From Ensifer oleiphilus (GTDB lineage: Bacteria > Pseudomonadota > Alphaproteobacteria > Rhizobiales > Rhizobiaceae), in NCBI RefSeq assembly GCF_013371465.1, contig NZ_JABWDU010000003.1, positions 1 through 64,000 of the forward strand: DNA of 64,000 nucleotides, read 5' to 3'. This document shows positions 9,482 to 18,837 of the stretch, piece by piece. Numbering within the stretch: the first letter of the stretch is position 1; each line of letters opens with the position of its first letter. The notes beneath the pieces were generated by a model. That model was not told the origin of the DNA and did no database searches. It saw only the letters and a program-made list of their open reading frames with translations. The translations under genes and the position numbers were made by a program.

Positions 9482-9691
9482 TCAATCGTCGATCCGAAAT
9501 CCGACCTTCACGACCACCTGATAGTGCGCCACCGCTCCATCCTTGATCTGTCCCCGGATCTGATCCACCTCGAACCATTCGAGATTTCTCATGGTTTTCG
9601 AGGCCCGCATAATCGCAGTCTCAATCGCCTCGCTCACCGAGACTGTCGAACTGCCGATAAGTTCCACCTTCTTGTAGACATGATCGCTCAC
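9482..9691 (-). CDS. Dodecin family flavin-binding protein
   Basis: Product of 69 aa matching dodecins: the order VYKKVELIGSS, then SVSEAIETAIMRASKT, then LEWFEVDQIRGQI and a final VVVKVGFRID strand (beta-alpha-beta-beta). The family forms dodecamers that store or buffer flavins; the Trp in LEWFEV is the residue that stacks on the flavin ring. The start codon is GTG behind a strong GGAGGATAAC. It is alone on the minus strand. Confidence 0.9.
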   Translation of the reverse strand: MSDHVYKKVELIGSSTVSVSEAIETAIMRASKTMRNLEWFEVDQIRGQIKDGAVAHYQVVVKVGFRIDD

Positions 9692-10007
9692 GTTATCCTC
9701 CCAAATTGGTTCAGGCTACGCTTGGCTTCAAAAGGGGCTCGAGGGCACCGCTCGACGGGATCGCTGATCAATAGTGCGGACATCGTCACACCGAGACGCT
9801 GCGCCAAGGGACTGCTTGAATTCACAGCAAACCCAACGATCTTGCAATACCGGGTTGTTGTCAAACAATGCCAGAGGCGAAGGTTGCCGCCGCGGCCCGC
9901 CAATCAATCGACCACGGTTGACCCGATTCACCGCACGGCAGAACTTTGCAGCCAACTGTCATCATGAAGGATATAAAGAGATGGTCGAGAGTACCCGTAC
10001 GGGCTCA
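9692..10007. other. Intergenic region, no gene seen
   Basis: This 316-bp stretch separates virB11 from dodecin. I see no supported frame. It contains a short perfect palindrome CCCGTACGGG at 9994-10003, just past the virB11 stop, but no T-run, so I do not call a terminator. Confidence 0.4.
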
Positions 10008-11018
10008 CTACGGCAGAGGGCGCTGTGCTGAGCCACTTGACCATATTTCTGTCACCCGGAACTTCCCCTCGACCCGTTTGCACTGAACGACGACATCGAC
10101 CAACATCTTCAACAGGTCGCGAATATCATCGCGTGCAAGATCCTGCCCGCCGTCCGATTCCTTAACGAGAAGGGTCAGCTGTTCAAACGCGAGGGCTGGC
10201 GAGTGAGCGTGCACTGTGGTGATGGAACCAGGATGGCCAGAGTTGATATTGCGAATGTAATAGAAAGCCGTGCCGTCGCGCAGTTCCTGCAGCAGGACAC
10301 GATCGGGACGCATCCGCAGGCTCGATTCGAGCAGTTCCTTGGGGCCGATCTTAGCAAGGCCCTGCTCCCCTTTCGAATAGAACAGCCGAACGTGGTTTGG
10401 TTGTGGGATGACCAGCTCGGCCGTATCTTCGATCGTAATGATACGTTCGTTCATCGGGATGTGCTGGATCAGCGCCTTCGAGAGTGTGGTTTTTCCCGAT
10501 CCGGTCGCCCCGGAAATTATGATGTTCTTCCGGGCGAGCACCGCATGCCTTAGGAAGGTCGCATAGCTCCCCGTCTCGTAAAGCTCCGTCAACTTTCTGT
10601 GCTGCGGGTTCGCTCGATCATCCGCCGCAGCGGTGACGGCAAAAAGCCCGGATGCATCGAGGTCGCTTATCGACTTCGACACTGACGAGGGCTTGCGAAT
10701 GGTGATGCTGACCGTGCCTTTTGCCGTGGCCGGCGGGATAACGACCTGCACGCGCGCGTCGTTGGGAAGGATTGCCGAAAGGATTGGCCTCGCCTCGTCG
10801 ATCGCCTGATGGGAGTGGCTGGCAACGGTTCGCGCTAGGCGCATCAATCTGTCGAAGGTCAATTCCGCAACGTCATAGCGTGACCAGCCATCGGGACCTT
10901 CGGCCAGAACTTCGCCGGGCCGATTGATGACGACTTCATAGAGTGCAGGGTTTTGCAACAGCCAGGCGATCGGCGACAGAAGCTGGCGCACGACCGATGC
11001 GTCAGGCGACCCCATCAC
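10008..11018 (-). CDS. virB11: VirB11 secretion ATPase
   Basis: Hexameric cytoplasmic traffic ATPase of the type IV secretion system. The product is 336 aa, a normal family length. The C-terminal ATPase domain has Walker A SGATGSGKTT near residue 170, the Asp box IITIEDTAELVIP, and a GHPGSITTVHAHS motif. It is the last gene of the virB operon, 10 bp after virB10. Start codons GTG and ATG are adjacent; ATG at 11015 is equally possible. Confidence 0.95.
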   Translation of the reverse strand: MMGSPDASVVRQLLSPIAWLLQNPALYEVVINRPGEVLAEGPDGWSRYDVAELTFDRLMRLARTVASHSHQAIDEARPILSAILPNDARVQVVIPPATAKGTVSITIRKPSSVSKSISDLDASGLFAVTAAADDRANPQHRKLTELYETGSYATFLRHAVLARKNIIISGATGSGKTTLSKALIQHIPMNERIITIEDTAELVIPQPNHVRLFYSKGEQGLAKIGPKELLESSLRMRPDRVLLQELRDGTAFYYIRNINSGHPGSITTVHAHSPALAFEQLTLLVKESDGGQDLARDDIRDLLKMLVDVVVQCKRVEGKFRVTEIWSSGSAQRPLP

Positions 11019-11028
11019 GCGCGCACCC

Positions 11029-12201
11029 TCATTTCGCTATCACGCGGTCGTGCATGCGCAAGCCCCCGAAACCCGCACGTTCGAGAACACGATTGCGAGG
11101 CTCGGTCACACGCAGATCGTAGATCCCGGAAAAGTCTAGATCACGCGCCACGAAAATCGACACGAGCTCGCCCTGATGCTTGCTTAGCGTCGGGGCAATA
11201 TTAATCGATTGTTCGACGGCGATCGCTGCTGCTTGCCTTCCAGCGCCCGTCGTACTCTCCGCGTCGACGTTCTGGTCCTGCAACTGCCTTCCGGCAAAGC
11301 TCGCCACATCACCAACGATCGACAGGAGCAAAGCACTGCCGAAGCGCTCCCACCAATGGCTGTCGACATGACCGTCAAAACCGGCGCGACCGAGCGCATC
11401 GGTTGCCGGTGAAGCAAGCGCAATGATGACACCGGTTGGGGTTTTCGCTCGGCTCCAGAGGACGAAGAGCCGCTTCTGGCCGCGCCGCAGTCCGCCGCGG
11501 TATTCGCCGACAACCTGCGTACCCTTCTCCATGAGCACCACACGGCCATTATCCGAGAACAAATCGCGATTGATGATACAACTCGCAAAGCCCGGCTGGT
11601 CGGAAGACAGCGCTGTTTCGAGCACGCAAGGGATCGAAGTCCCCATCGCCACGATATAGTTTCTGTTGCCGAGATGTCCGGCGCGCGAACCTTCGAGCCG
11701 TGTCGGTTTCAGCATGCGGTCGAAGCGCTGATCATCGTTTTCGCCCACCTCCCCACCTAGCGAACCGTTGAGAGGCAGATAGCTCGAAGCCTGATCCGAC
11801 GGTGATTGCGTGTATTCGGAACGGTGATCGATCCCTTGGCCTGCGCTGAAAGCCATGACTGGCGCTCGCCGGGCAGAGTCCAGGAGTTCGTCCTTTTCGG
11901 CTTCTGCGGGCGGTTCGGCGACTACAGGCGTTGGCAATTTGACTTCGGGCAATAGTTCGACCGTCTTCGGGACTTCTTTTGCCGGCTCGAAGGCCGTGGT
12001 TTGCCGGATGACAACCCGCTCCTCACGATTGGAATTCGGATCAAGGGGCTGCGAACGCATTGACCACAGCCCAAAACCTATGAAGGCAAGCATAGCTGCG
12101 ACAACGGCGCCGCGTCTGAGTGCCGGGTTGCTGTCGAACCCTTTGGGAAGCTGGGTGTGTCCGCGTTCGCCGGGTATCGTCGTTGGAACCTCGTCTGTCA
12201 T
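11029..12201 (-). CDS. virB10: VirB10 outer-membrane core complex protein
   Basis: Product of 390 aa that spans from inner to outer membrane and senses ATP energy from VirB11/VirB4/VirD4. A short cytoplasmic N-terminus is followed by one membrane segment (about residues 32-48), a periplasmic proline-rich linker, and the TrbI/VirB10 beta-barrel domain with VMEKGTQVVGEYRGGLRRGQ and SPATDALGRAGFDGHVD. Its start overlaps the virB9 stop by 4 bp. Confidence 0.95.
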   Translation of the reverse strand: MTDEVPTTIPGERGHTQLPKGFDSNPALRRGAVVAAMLAFIGFGLWSMRSQPLDPNSNREERVVIRQTTAFEPAKEVPKTVELLPEVKLPTPVVAEPPAEAEKDELLDSARRAPVMAFSAGQGIDHRSEYTQSPSDQASSYLPLNGSLGGEVGENDDQRFDRMLKPTRLEGSRAGHLGNRNYIVAMGTSIPCVLETALSSDQPGFASCIINRDLFSDNGRVVLMEKGTQVVGEYRGGLRRGQKRLFVLWSRAKTPTGVIIALASPATDALGRAGFDGHVDSHWWERFGSALLLSIVGDVASFAGRQLQDQNVDAESTTGAGRQAAAIAVEQSINIAPTLSKHQGELVSIFVARDLDFSGIYDLRVTEPRNRVLERAGFGGLRMHDRVIAK

Positions 12202-13076
12202 TGTGCGTCTCTTTGAGTGGCGACCTCATTTGATGCCTTGACGATCCTCTCCACCGATGGGGATGTCGTATGCGTACCGAGGTTGCCTGCGCCAAAGTCA
12301 TGGGCTTCGTTGAAGACGCAGATCACATCTCGTCCACGACGCAGGATGAACTTGCGGCTGACTGCATGAACGAGCACGAGACCACCGGTGACGGATTTCG
12401 GGACGAGACTTTCGGTTCCGTCAGAGTTCTCAAGGTAGATTGCCGGGATCTCTCTATTGTCGCCGAAGACAAAGGTCGTAAGCTTGCCATTGTCGTAAAC
12501 GGCCTGCGGTTCGATCCTGCCAGATCCTTGCGCCGAATATTGCCAATTGCGCGGGCCATAGTGCTCATGGAGCGCCAATGCGTCATTTGCAGCACCGGCT
12601 TTCTCCGCTTGGCCACGGGCCTGCGCTTCCAGGCGCCGGCGTTCCGCCTCGTCAGTGGGATAGCGGTACTTCACATAGAAATAAGTGTCTTGCCCGGCAG
12701 CAACGGAGCCGTCGCGCACCGTCAGTTCCATCTGGTAACTGCGCTTTGAGCCATCTCGTCTTGTCGTCACTATGGAAATGTTGGTGACCGGCTGGTTCTC
12801 GCGGGGTTTTAGAAACAGGATATTGCCGGCCGGCGCCACCTCCCAGGCTACCGAGTTGCCGAGCGCCACATGCGCGATCTCCTCATTGGGCGCAAACTCC
12901 ACCTGAACCGAAGAGCGCAGCGTGCCGACGATGCGGGTGATGTCGTAGGGCTGGTAATTGACGAAACGAACACGGTTGTCCTGCCCGGCGCCGCGCGGAA
13001 TATCGAGGGCCAAGGCCGGGTGAAACACCGCGGCGACGGCGACGAAGGCCAACACTGACACTGAATTTGTCCTCAA
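12198..13076 (-). CDS. virB9: VirB9 outer-membrane core complex protein
   Basis: Product of 292 aa. A signal peptide (about residues 1-23, cleaved after PALA) is followed by the VirB9/CagX domain: DNRVRFVNYQPYDITRI, then LFLKPRE, a YFYVKYRYP strand, and the C-terminal part that binds VirB7. It forms the periplasmic and outer-membrane ring with VirB7 and VirB10. It overlaps virB8 and virB10 by 4 bp on each side. Confidence 0.95.
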   Translation of the reverse strand: MRTNSVSVLAFVAVAAVFHPALALDIPRGAGQDNRVRFVNYQPYDITRIVGTLRSSVQVEFAPNEEIAHVALGNSVAWEVAPAGNILFLKPRENQPVTNISIVTTRRDGSKRSYQMELTVRDGSVAAGQDTYFYVKYRYPTDEAERRRLEAQARGQAEKAGAANDALALHEHYGPRNWQYSAQGSGRIEPQAVYDNGKLTTFVFGDNREIPAIYLENSDGTESLVPKSVTGGLVLVHAVSRKFILRRGRDVICVFNEAHDFGAGNLGTHTTSPSVERIVKASNEVATQRDAQ

Positions 13077-13744
13077 TTGATCGCCTCCGGATCTGCCCGA
13101 TAGTCGCTAACGACGAAGCCAAGTGGGTTAACCAGCCGGTCGCTGGAGGAGACCGGGGCGTTGACATAAGAGTAGGTGATCGTGGCCACCCAATGGGTTT
13201 TGCGCACATCGTCTGCACGGGTGATGGTGCTGAGAAAGCGCACCGACACGACGTTGGCGTTGATCAGCGAAATCGATTTGATCGTCACGTTCACCGTCGA
13301 ACCGCGCCCGTGAACATTTTGCGGTGAATGGGGGTTGCTGCCGCGGTAAAGAGTGGCAAAGCGCATTTGCTCGGCTTGCGACGACAGAAGAGAGACGGTC
13401 TCGAAATTCTCCTTGGCCTGCGACCAAACGTAGCCTTCGCGCGCCCTGACGTAGCGCGCAGCAAAATACTTGGTCACCGCTTCGTCGTAGCTTCCAGCCT
13501 GCGAGGTCAAGGCAGACACCACGTCAACTATCCCCGTCGAGTTGTCCACGCGCACGACGAACGGCACGGCCGTCTTCAATGGTGCGAGCGCGGCGACGGC
13601 AAAGACGGCGGCGCTGGCAGCGAAGCTTGCAACAATCGCAATCAGCCAGGCAATTCGCGCCGAACGTTCAACGCTTATCAAGCGATCCTGATCGAAGCGG
13701 CGGGCCCTTTCGAAATAGGCCTTCAATCCATCCGGGGTGATCAT
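13073..13744 (-). CDS. virB8: VirB8 inner-membrane assembly factor
   Basis: Product of 223 aa if started at MITPDG (ATG 13742-13744), which overlaps the virB7 TGA in the ATGA arrangement seen across this operon; an upstream in-frame start would add eight residues. A cytoplasmic tail, one membrane helix (about residues 35-58) and a periplasmic NTF2-like VirB8 domain are visible. It nucleates the T4SS and contacts VirB9 and VirB10. Confidence 0.93.
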   Translation of the reverse strand: MITPDGLKAYFERARRFDQDRLISVERSARIAWLIAIVASFAASAAVFAVAALAPLKTAVPFVVRVDNSTGIVDVVSALTSQAGSYDEAVTKYFAARYVRAREGYVWSQAKENFETVSLLSSQAEQMRFATLYRGSNPHSPQNVHGRGSTVNVTIKSISLINANVVSVRFLSTITRADDVRKTHWVATITYSYVNAPVSSSDRLVNPLGFVVSDYRADPEAIN

Positions 13745-13995
13745 TGGCTCGCCAGCGCCTTGGCGCATTTGCGATAAGACGCGCGTTCGTCAAACGCCTC
13801 AAAGGCACCGGGAACGCGCTCCTCACGGAAGTAGCCGAGCGGTTTTGAGCCAAGCTGCTTGCCGGCCTCCCATTGCCACATTGAACGGTTGAGCGGGCGT
13901 TTGGCGTATCCGTCGCATTTTGGTGCATGAGAAGTCATCGTGTTGCATCCGCTGACCAGGGCCAACAATAGGAGGCAGGAGACAGTTCGCGGCAT
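13741..13995 (-). CDS. VirB7-position lipoprotein
   Basis: Product of 84 aa with a lipoprotein signal: MPRTVSCLLLLALVSGC, with the lipobox Cys at residue 17. The mature part is short and basic, with two further Cys residues. VirB7 proteins vary too much for sequence alone. Identity rests on size, lipobox and location between virB6 and virB8. VirB7 anchors VirB9 at the outer membrane, often through a disulfide. It is coupled to virB8 by a 4-bp overlap. Confidence 0.75.
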   Translation of the reverse strand: MPRTVSCLLLLALVSGCNTMTSHAPKCDGYAKRPLNRSMWQWEAGKQLGSKPLGYFREERVPGAFEAFDERASYRKCAKALASQ

Positions 13996-14074
13996 ATCGA
14001 CCGGTATCCCTTGTTCATCCGAAAAAGAGGGCGCAGCACCGTTGAGGCACCTTGGTGGACAGGCTTTGGCAGGA

Positions 14075-15007
14075 TTACGACGTGTCATGTGCCGACAAAC
14101 GGCGGACAGCGGCGCGCACACCGCGTCGCGCGGTGCGCTGAACGGCCGCCGCGCCTAAGGTGAGATTACTCTCATGAGCGTCGCGTGCCGCGGAGTAGCC
14201 GTAGGTGAGCGACGCACCACCGGCAGCAAGGGATGCAGCGATCCCGGGGAGCTGATAAAAGACATAGAGACTTGCGATCCCAATGGCTCCGATCGCTATC
14301 GGCCGCATCAAAACGTCCTGATAGGCTTCGACGGTGCTAAACGACGTCTCGAGCGTCGTGATCAACAGCGAGCCGACCGCAACGACCAGGATCTGCAGGA
14401 TAACGAAATTGACCAGCTGGCTGATCCAGGCTTCAGTGAAGCGCCGCGTGCTTTGAAACATCGCCAGAGCGATGAAAATGGGACCGAGTGCCAGAATGAT
14501 TGCCAGTGCGACACGGGCATAAAGGGAAACAACATAGCCGATTGCTGCGACGACGAATGTGATGACGACCATCAGGAGACCACCGAACGCGGTGGCGATG
14601 TCGAGCGGCCAAGAGCTTCTGTTCCAGATCTGGTTGGCCGACGTCTGCCCCTTGTCGAGCAGCGCATCAAATGTCGAAGCACTCGGCACAGTGCCGGTGT
14701 TGAGCGCGCCTGAGATTTCCTGCGGCAGACTGGTGAAGAAAAGATCAGTGACAAACACCCGATAGTCGGGCGCATTGCGCACGAGCATCACCAGGATGCC
14801 GAGCTTGATCGCGCGGTAGGCAAACTCCAGCACTGGCGCTTCGATGGCCCCCTTAAGAACCAGATAGCCATAGAGGACGACATAAAGCACGAGAGCCGCC
14901 GTCAACGGCCCCGCCACCCACGTGCTGATATTGGATGTTCCGGAAGAAATGAAACTCTCAAGTGGGGCCTTGAACTGGTTGTCTAGGAAAGCAAAGACCT
15001 GGTACAT
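14075..15007 (-). CDS. virB6: VirB6/TrbL polytopic membrane protein
   Basis: Product of 310 aa with about six hydrophobic segments, the family's normal form. The central region holds the well-conserved YARVALAIILALGPIFIALAM segment, and a VYQVF-like start leads into a periplasmic N-terminus. It forms part of the inner-membrane channel. The basic C-terminal tail after the last helix (about 40 residues) is long and Arg-rich. Confidence 0.9.
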   Translation of the reverse strand: MYQVFAFLDNQFKAPLESFISSGTSNISTWVAGPLTAALVLYVVLYGYLVLKGAIEAPVLEFAYRAIKLGILVMLVRNAPDYRVFVTDLFFTSLPQEISGALNTGTVPSASTFDALLDKGQTSANQIWNRSSWPLDIATAFGGLLMVVITFVVAAIGYVVSLYARVALAIILALGPIFIALAMFQSTRRFTEAWISQLVNFVILQILVVAVGSLLITTLETSFSTVEAYQDVLMRPIAIGAIGIASLYVFYQLPGIAASLAAGGASLTYGYSAARDAHESNLTLGAAAVQRTARRGVRAAVRRLSAHDTS

Positions 15008-15012
15008 CCGCC

Positions 15013-15153
15013 TTAGCCCCCCACCACCTTTTTCATTCGCTCGAGCCGAGCCTTGCCGCCGGCCGCTTCGGCCACGCGGTTCAAAACAGTGAGAACCTCA
15101 CCGTGCCAGCAGGCGGCGGATAACAGCAAAAGGGTCGATATCGACGTTGTCAT
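15013..15153 (-). CDS. Small lipoprotein at the Eex position (virB5-virB6)
   Basis: Product of 46 aa: MTTSISTLLLLSAAC gives a short signal with a lipobox Cys at residue 15, followed by a basic mature peptide of about 31 residues ending KKVVGG. Its ATG overlaps the virB5 TGA (ATGA), and its stop is 5 bp before the virB6 start, so it is embedded in the operon. In IncN and related T4SS a small entry-exclusion lipoprotein (Eex) lies exactly here. The role is inferred from position and lipobox only. Confidence 0.6.
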   Translation of the reverse strand: MTTSISTLLLLSAACWHGEVLTVLNRVAEAAGGKARLERMKKVVGG

Positions 15154-15842
15154 TTGAGTGCGGCCCCCATTGCGTCCATGCGCTTGCGCCAGTCTTCGGC
15201 CTGGCGTTGCAGATCAACCTGAACCTGCGCTTGCTGGATCATCTGCAGCGCCTGCATGCGCAGGGTGTCCGTTTCGAGGAAGGCTGTCTCGGCAAGCAGC
15301 CGGGCTTGAAGGTCGGCTATATCCTTGGCGTCGCCGGCCACGGCAATCTGTTTGCGCAACGCGTCGATGCCGTTGATGCGTTTGGTTGCCGCGTCATAGA
15401 TCTGCTGCCCGAGGCTCATCTGACCGGCGGTGCGGTTTTGCATCCGAGCAAGCTCTAAGGCATAGAAATCGTTGGCGCTTGATTTGTAGATGCTGTTGTC
15501 ATCGAGGAATTTCGTAGCGGCGTCGCCAAAGGCGCCGGCGCCTGAGCCCTTAAGCACCCCTTGGACAGTTGAGAAGTCACGCGGTAGCGCGTTGCGGATG
15601 GCCGGATCGTTCAAGATGGTAGCGATATCAGCCATATCGGTCAGTTTGTTCAGGGAGCCGTAAAGCTGCTGGGCCTGATCAAGCTGCGCCTTCATCGTAT
15701 CCAGTTGTTTGGTCAACTGGGCTATGCTCTCTATATGTTTGGCGATTGCAGCGTTGTCGACAACTGGGATCCCCTGCCCTGAGGCCCCTGTCGCATAGAG
15801 GGCTGCGGCTGCAGCGATGATCGCAATCTTCTTCCTGATCAT
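15150..15842 (-). CDS. virB5: VirB5 minor pilin
   Basis: Product of 230 aa. A signal peptide of ~22 residues ends at ASG-Q, and the rest is alpha-helical and Gln-rich, containing the VirB5-typical QLTKQLDTMKAQLDQAQQLY and a C-terminal LQMIQQAQVQVDLQRQAEDW. It sits at the pilus tip and contributes to recipient contact. It is overlapped by virB4 upstream and by the small lipoprotein downstream (4 bp each). Confidence 0.92.
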   Translation of the reverse strand: MIRKKIAIIAAAAALYATGASGQGIPVVDNAAIAKHIESIAQLTKQLDTMKAQLDQAQQLYGSLNKLTDMADIATILNDPAIRNALPRDFSTVQGVLKGSGAGAFGDAATKFLDDNSIYKSSANDFYALELARMQNRTAGQMSLGQQIYDAATKRINGIDALRKQIAVAGDAKDIADLQARLLAETAFLETDTLRMQALQMIQQAQVQVDLQRQAEDWRKRMDAMGAALK

Positions 15843-18208
15843 GAGCTTTTACTCCTCATTTGCTGGAACATCGGCAACCAGACGGAGGGATCATCTCCCA
15901 CGTCTGCACGGATACGGTCCCCCAGCTCAACATTGGCGGTGCGCCCGGACAACACGGCGAGCTCATCGTCGAACCCTGCGAGATTGAGTTCGGCGACAAC
16001 ACTGTTGTGGCCCTGCTTGACGATAAACCGTCTGGCATCGGTTGGGAGCGCACGCGATATCAGTTCGAACTCGCGTTCCGTCAGTTTGAAACCATCGACA
16101 TAATCGGCATGACTCCCACGCGCATTCGGCATGAAGAGCTGTGTGGGGCATTGCTCGATGATCGTATGTGCAATCGGTGAACCGATAGCGTCGCGTGGGC
16201 TTTGCGTGGCAAACAGCAGCAATCCATTCTGCTTGCGGATCGTCTTCAGCTTGTTTTCTGCAAGATCGCGGAACGCCTCGTCGGCAAGCGCCTTCCAGAA
16301 TTCGTCGATGACGATGATGATCCGACGGCCATCGATCAACTGCTCGACCCGATAAAAAAGATAGGCCATGAGCGGCGTGCGGATTTCCACATTGTCGAGG
16401 AAATGCGTCATGTCATAGCCGAGGAACTTCGCGCCGATTCCTATCTCGTCGGTGTCATTGTCGAACACCCAGCCAAGCGGCCCTCCCTTTTCCCAGCGTC
16501 GCAAGCGCGCCGCTATGCCCTCGGGATCGGTGTTGTCGAGGAAAGCGCGCAGTGCCCCAATGGTTCGATCATCGCGCGAAAGGTCGCCAATTCCGTCGAT
16601 GGCACCAGCAATATCGCGGAGTTCTCTGACGGAAAGCTCACGCGCCCTCGAGCCGACCAGCTTTTCGATCCATTGGGACAGGAAGACCTTGTTCTGCGGG
16701 GTGAGCTCAAGGCCCTTAAGGGGTGCGCATCCTGTCGGTGCACCATTTTGCAGAGAGAGATAAGTCCCGCCTGCGGCGCGCACGAACAGATCGGCGCCGC
16801 GGTCCTTATCGAAGAAGACAATATGCGGATCGTGCTTCTGCAACTGCGAGAGCATGAAGTTGACGACGACGGTTTTGCCCGATCCTGTGGGTCCACAGAC
16901 GAAAGTATTGCCGAGATCGCCATGGTGGAAGTTGAAATAGAACGGCGATCCGGATGCGGTCTTCAAGAGAGCGACGGCGGGTCCCCATTCGTTGCCGTGC
17001 TCCTGTCCTCGGGGATAGGAATGGAACGGAGAAAGGGCGGCGAAATTTTTGGACGTGATTGCGCCCGAGCGGGCCCGATAGCGAAAATTGCCCGGAAGCT
17101 GCGCCCACCAGGCCGCTTCAAGCCCGAGATCCTCACGGGCAACGACGGCACCTCCATTGGTGAGGTGTGCGCGCGACTTTGCCAGATTGTCATTGAGCTC
17201 CTTCACCGATGGCGCAAAGACTGCGAGCGTCAGATGATGTTCGCCTAGGGTGAACCGGTTTGACTCCAGATCGTCGAGGGCGTCGACAAGCTCGTGCAGT
17301 TGTGAACCTGCCCTGTCGCCGGCGCTGACCATCTGGTTTTGCTTTCGCCCCATGATCACCTTGGCATCGGCCTTGCTGACAAAAACGAAGGACTGGGTGA
17401 GGATGAGCTCGAAGGGTGCCGTCAGCAGGCCATTCAGCATGCCCGTACGGGTACGCGCCGGGTACTCCTTGAACCCGAACATGCCGGCAAAACGGCTCGC
17501 GGCCTCATGTCGTATCTCGGCGGTCTCCCTGCCGATGATGACCCGGTCGGAGTAAATCGCAGAAGAAATGCGCCCTTGTGTCAGAGGTATCGGTTCCCGC
17601 CTGCCGCCGACAAGCTGATGGAGCACCTCACTCGGTTCGGAAAAGACAATGCCGTCGCGCTCATAGAGCGATAAAATGCGCGGCGCGAACCGCGCCAGGC
17701 CGGATGCGACGTCGGTCGTCACGTCGAGAAGATGTTTGAGGGCCTGGCGATCAAGTTCAAAGCCAGTGGTGCGTGCGGTCTTTAGCCTCTTCAGCAGCGA
17801 AGCGATCTTGCGGGCGGGATGACGGGCCGGATGCCACACCAGCGTCAGATAGAGATCATTGCGGAAGAGATCCTCGCCAACCATCCTGTCGCGATATTTT
17901 CGGTTGAGACTGTCGCAGAAGGCATTGACATAGCTGCCCTGCGGATAGTCGTTGTCGCGCCGGCGGATGATATGGGTCCATAGCGCCAGCCGCTCGTCGG
18001 CGATGTTGCGATAGAGCGTGTTGAGATCGCGGTGAAACGCATTGATGTCGAGAGGATCGGCTGTTTCAAAGGCGATGCCTTCAAGCGCGATGACCGTCAT
18101 CAAAGCGCGGCTATCCAGGCCAATCACGGTCTCATCGACATGACGGACGTAGGGAATGAAGGTTTCCGGTTGAAGCTCGCGGGCTTTGAACTTTGAAAGT
18201 CTAGCCAA
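15839..18208 (-). CDS. virB4: VirB4 secretion ATPase
   Basis: Product of 789 aa, the standard length for this largest T4SS ATPase. An N-terminal CagE/TrbE/VirB domain is followed by the C-terminal ATPase domain with Walker A CGPTGSGKTVVVN (about residue 435-447) and Walker B RRIIIVIDEFWKAL (about 630). It powers pilus biogenesis and substrate transfer. It lies 3 bp after virB3. Confidence 0.96.
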   Translation of the reverse strand: MARLSKFKARELQPETFIPYVRHVDETVIGLDSRALMTVIALEGIAFETADPLDINAFHRDLNTLYRNIADERLALWTHIIRRRDNDYPQGSYVNAFCDSLNRKYRDRMVGEDLFRNDLYLTLVWHPARHPARKIASLLKRLKTARTTGFELDRQALKHLLDVTTDVASGLARFAPRILSLYERDGIVFSEPSEVLHQLVGGRREPIPLTQGRISSAIYSDRVIIGRETAEIRHEAASRFAGMFGFKEYPARTRTGMLNGLLTAPFELILTQSFVFVSKADAKVIMGRKQNQMVSAGDRAGSQLHELVDALDDLESNRFTLGEHHLTLAVFAPSVKELNDNLAKSRAHLTNGGAVVAREDLGLEAAWWAQLPGNFRYRARSGAITSKNFAALSPFHSYPRGQEHGNEWGPAVALLKTASGSPFYFNFHHGDLGNTFVCGPTGSGKTVVVNFMLSQLQKHDPHIVFFDKDRGADLFVRAAGGTYLSLQNGAPTGCAPLKGLELTPQNKVFLSQWIEKLVGSRARELSVRELRDIAGAIDGIGDLSRDDRTIGALRAFLDNTDPEGIAARLRRWEKGGPLGWVFDNDTDEIGIGAKFLGYDMTHFLDNVEIRTPLMAYLFYRVEQLIDGRRIIIVIDEFWKALADEAFRDLAENKLKTIRKQNGLLLFATQSPRDAIGSPIAHTIIEQCPTQLFMPNARGSHADYVDGFKLTEREFELISRALPTDARRFIVKQGHNSVVAELNLAGFDDELAVLSGRTANVELGDRIRADVGDDPSVWLPMFQQMRSKSS

Positions 18209-18211
18209 GGT

Positions 18212-18544
18212 TTAGATCCTCCCCGCCATGGCATGATCAAGGCGCAAGGGAGTGACAGTCGAGCCTCCCCACAGACCTGCGTTGCGCGCCCTGCCTCGCG
18301 TTTCGACGCAGGCAACAAGGACGCGAAACATATTGTGGTCGTGCTTGACGAGCGCTTTGAAAGCGAGATGGAGAACCACACCAACCGGAGCATAGACAAT
18401 CGAACCGGCGGCGATGAACAGGATCGTCGTCAGCATGACGTTGATCGCCATCGCCTCCATCGTGACCCCGGCAACCATGATGGGACGCGTGCAAGCAAGA
18501 AATAGCGTGTCTTCTTCAACAGCAGCGCGCGACATGAGCATCAT
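18212..18544 (-). CDS. virB3: VirB3 inner-membrane protein
   Basis: Product of 110 aa with the family layout: a short N-terminus containing FLACTRP (a VirB3/AvhB3 signature), then two close hydrophobic segments (about residues 20-58). The ATG overlaps the virB2 stop (ATGA). The C-terminal part (RGRARNAGLWGGSTVTPL) is cytoplasmic. VirB3 works with VirB4 in pilus assembly. Confidence 0.92.
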   Translation of the reverse strand: MMLMSRAAVEEDTLFLACTRPIMVAGVTMEAMAINVMLTTILFIAAGSIVYAPVGVVLHLAFKALVKHDHNMFRVLVACVETRGRARNAGLWGGSTVTPLRLDHAMAGRI

Positions 18545-18837
18545 CCGACGATCGTGTTGACCAATTCGGTGGCGCCGAAGATGCCGCCGATACCGATGAT
18601 CCAGAATCCTGCCTTGCGCAGATCCATGTAACCGAACATCCAGGAGATGCAGATGACGATGATGGCGATGACCGCCAGCAGACGTGCGATATTGCCGGTC
18701 AACATGTCGACAATGTTCTGAAGCACATTCTCAATACCAGCGGCCTGGGCGAAGGCGGGTTCCATCATCGCCAGGGTGGTCGCACCCGTGATCAGCGCTG
18801 ACGCCGCTACAGACTTTAGATGCGATCGCAAGGTCAT
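18541..18837 (-). CDS. virB2: VirB2 major pilin precursor
   Basis: Product of 98 aa. A long signal sequence ends at AFAQA (about residue 31-32). The mature pilin has two hydrophobic helices separated by a short basic loop (YMDLRKAG). This matches VirB2/TrbC pilins, which are packed with phospholipid in the conjugative pilus. Its ATG overlaps the virB1 stop by 4 bp. Confidence 0.93.
   Translation of the reverse strand: MTLRSHLKSVAASALITGATTLAMMEPAFAQAAGIENVLQNIVDMLTGNIARLLAVIAIIVICISWMFGYMDLRKAGFWIIGIGGIFGATELVNTIVG

Noticed and set aside
9994-10003. CCCGTACGGG palindrome after virB11 as a terminator
   Set aside because: Stem is only 5 bp and there is no T-run.
16202-17248. 348-codon plus-strand frame inside virB4
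   Set aside because: Antisense shadow of the VirB4 ATPase domain; no start signal.
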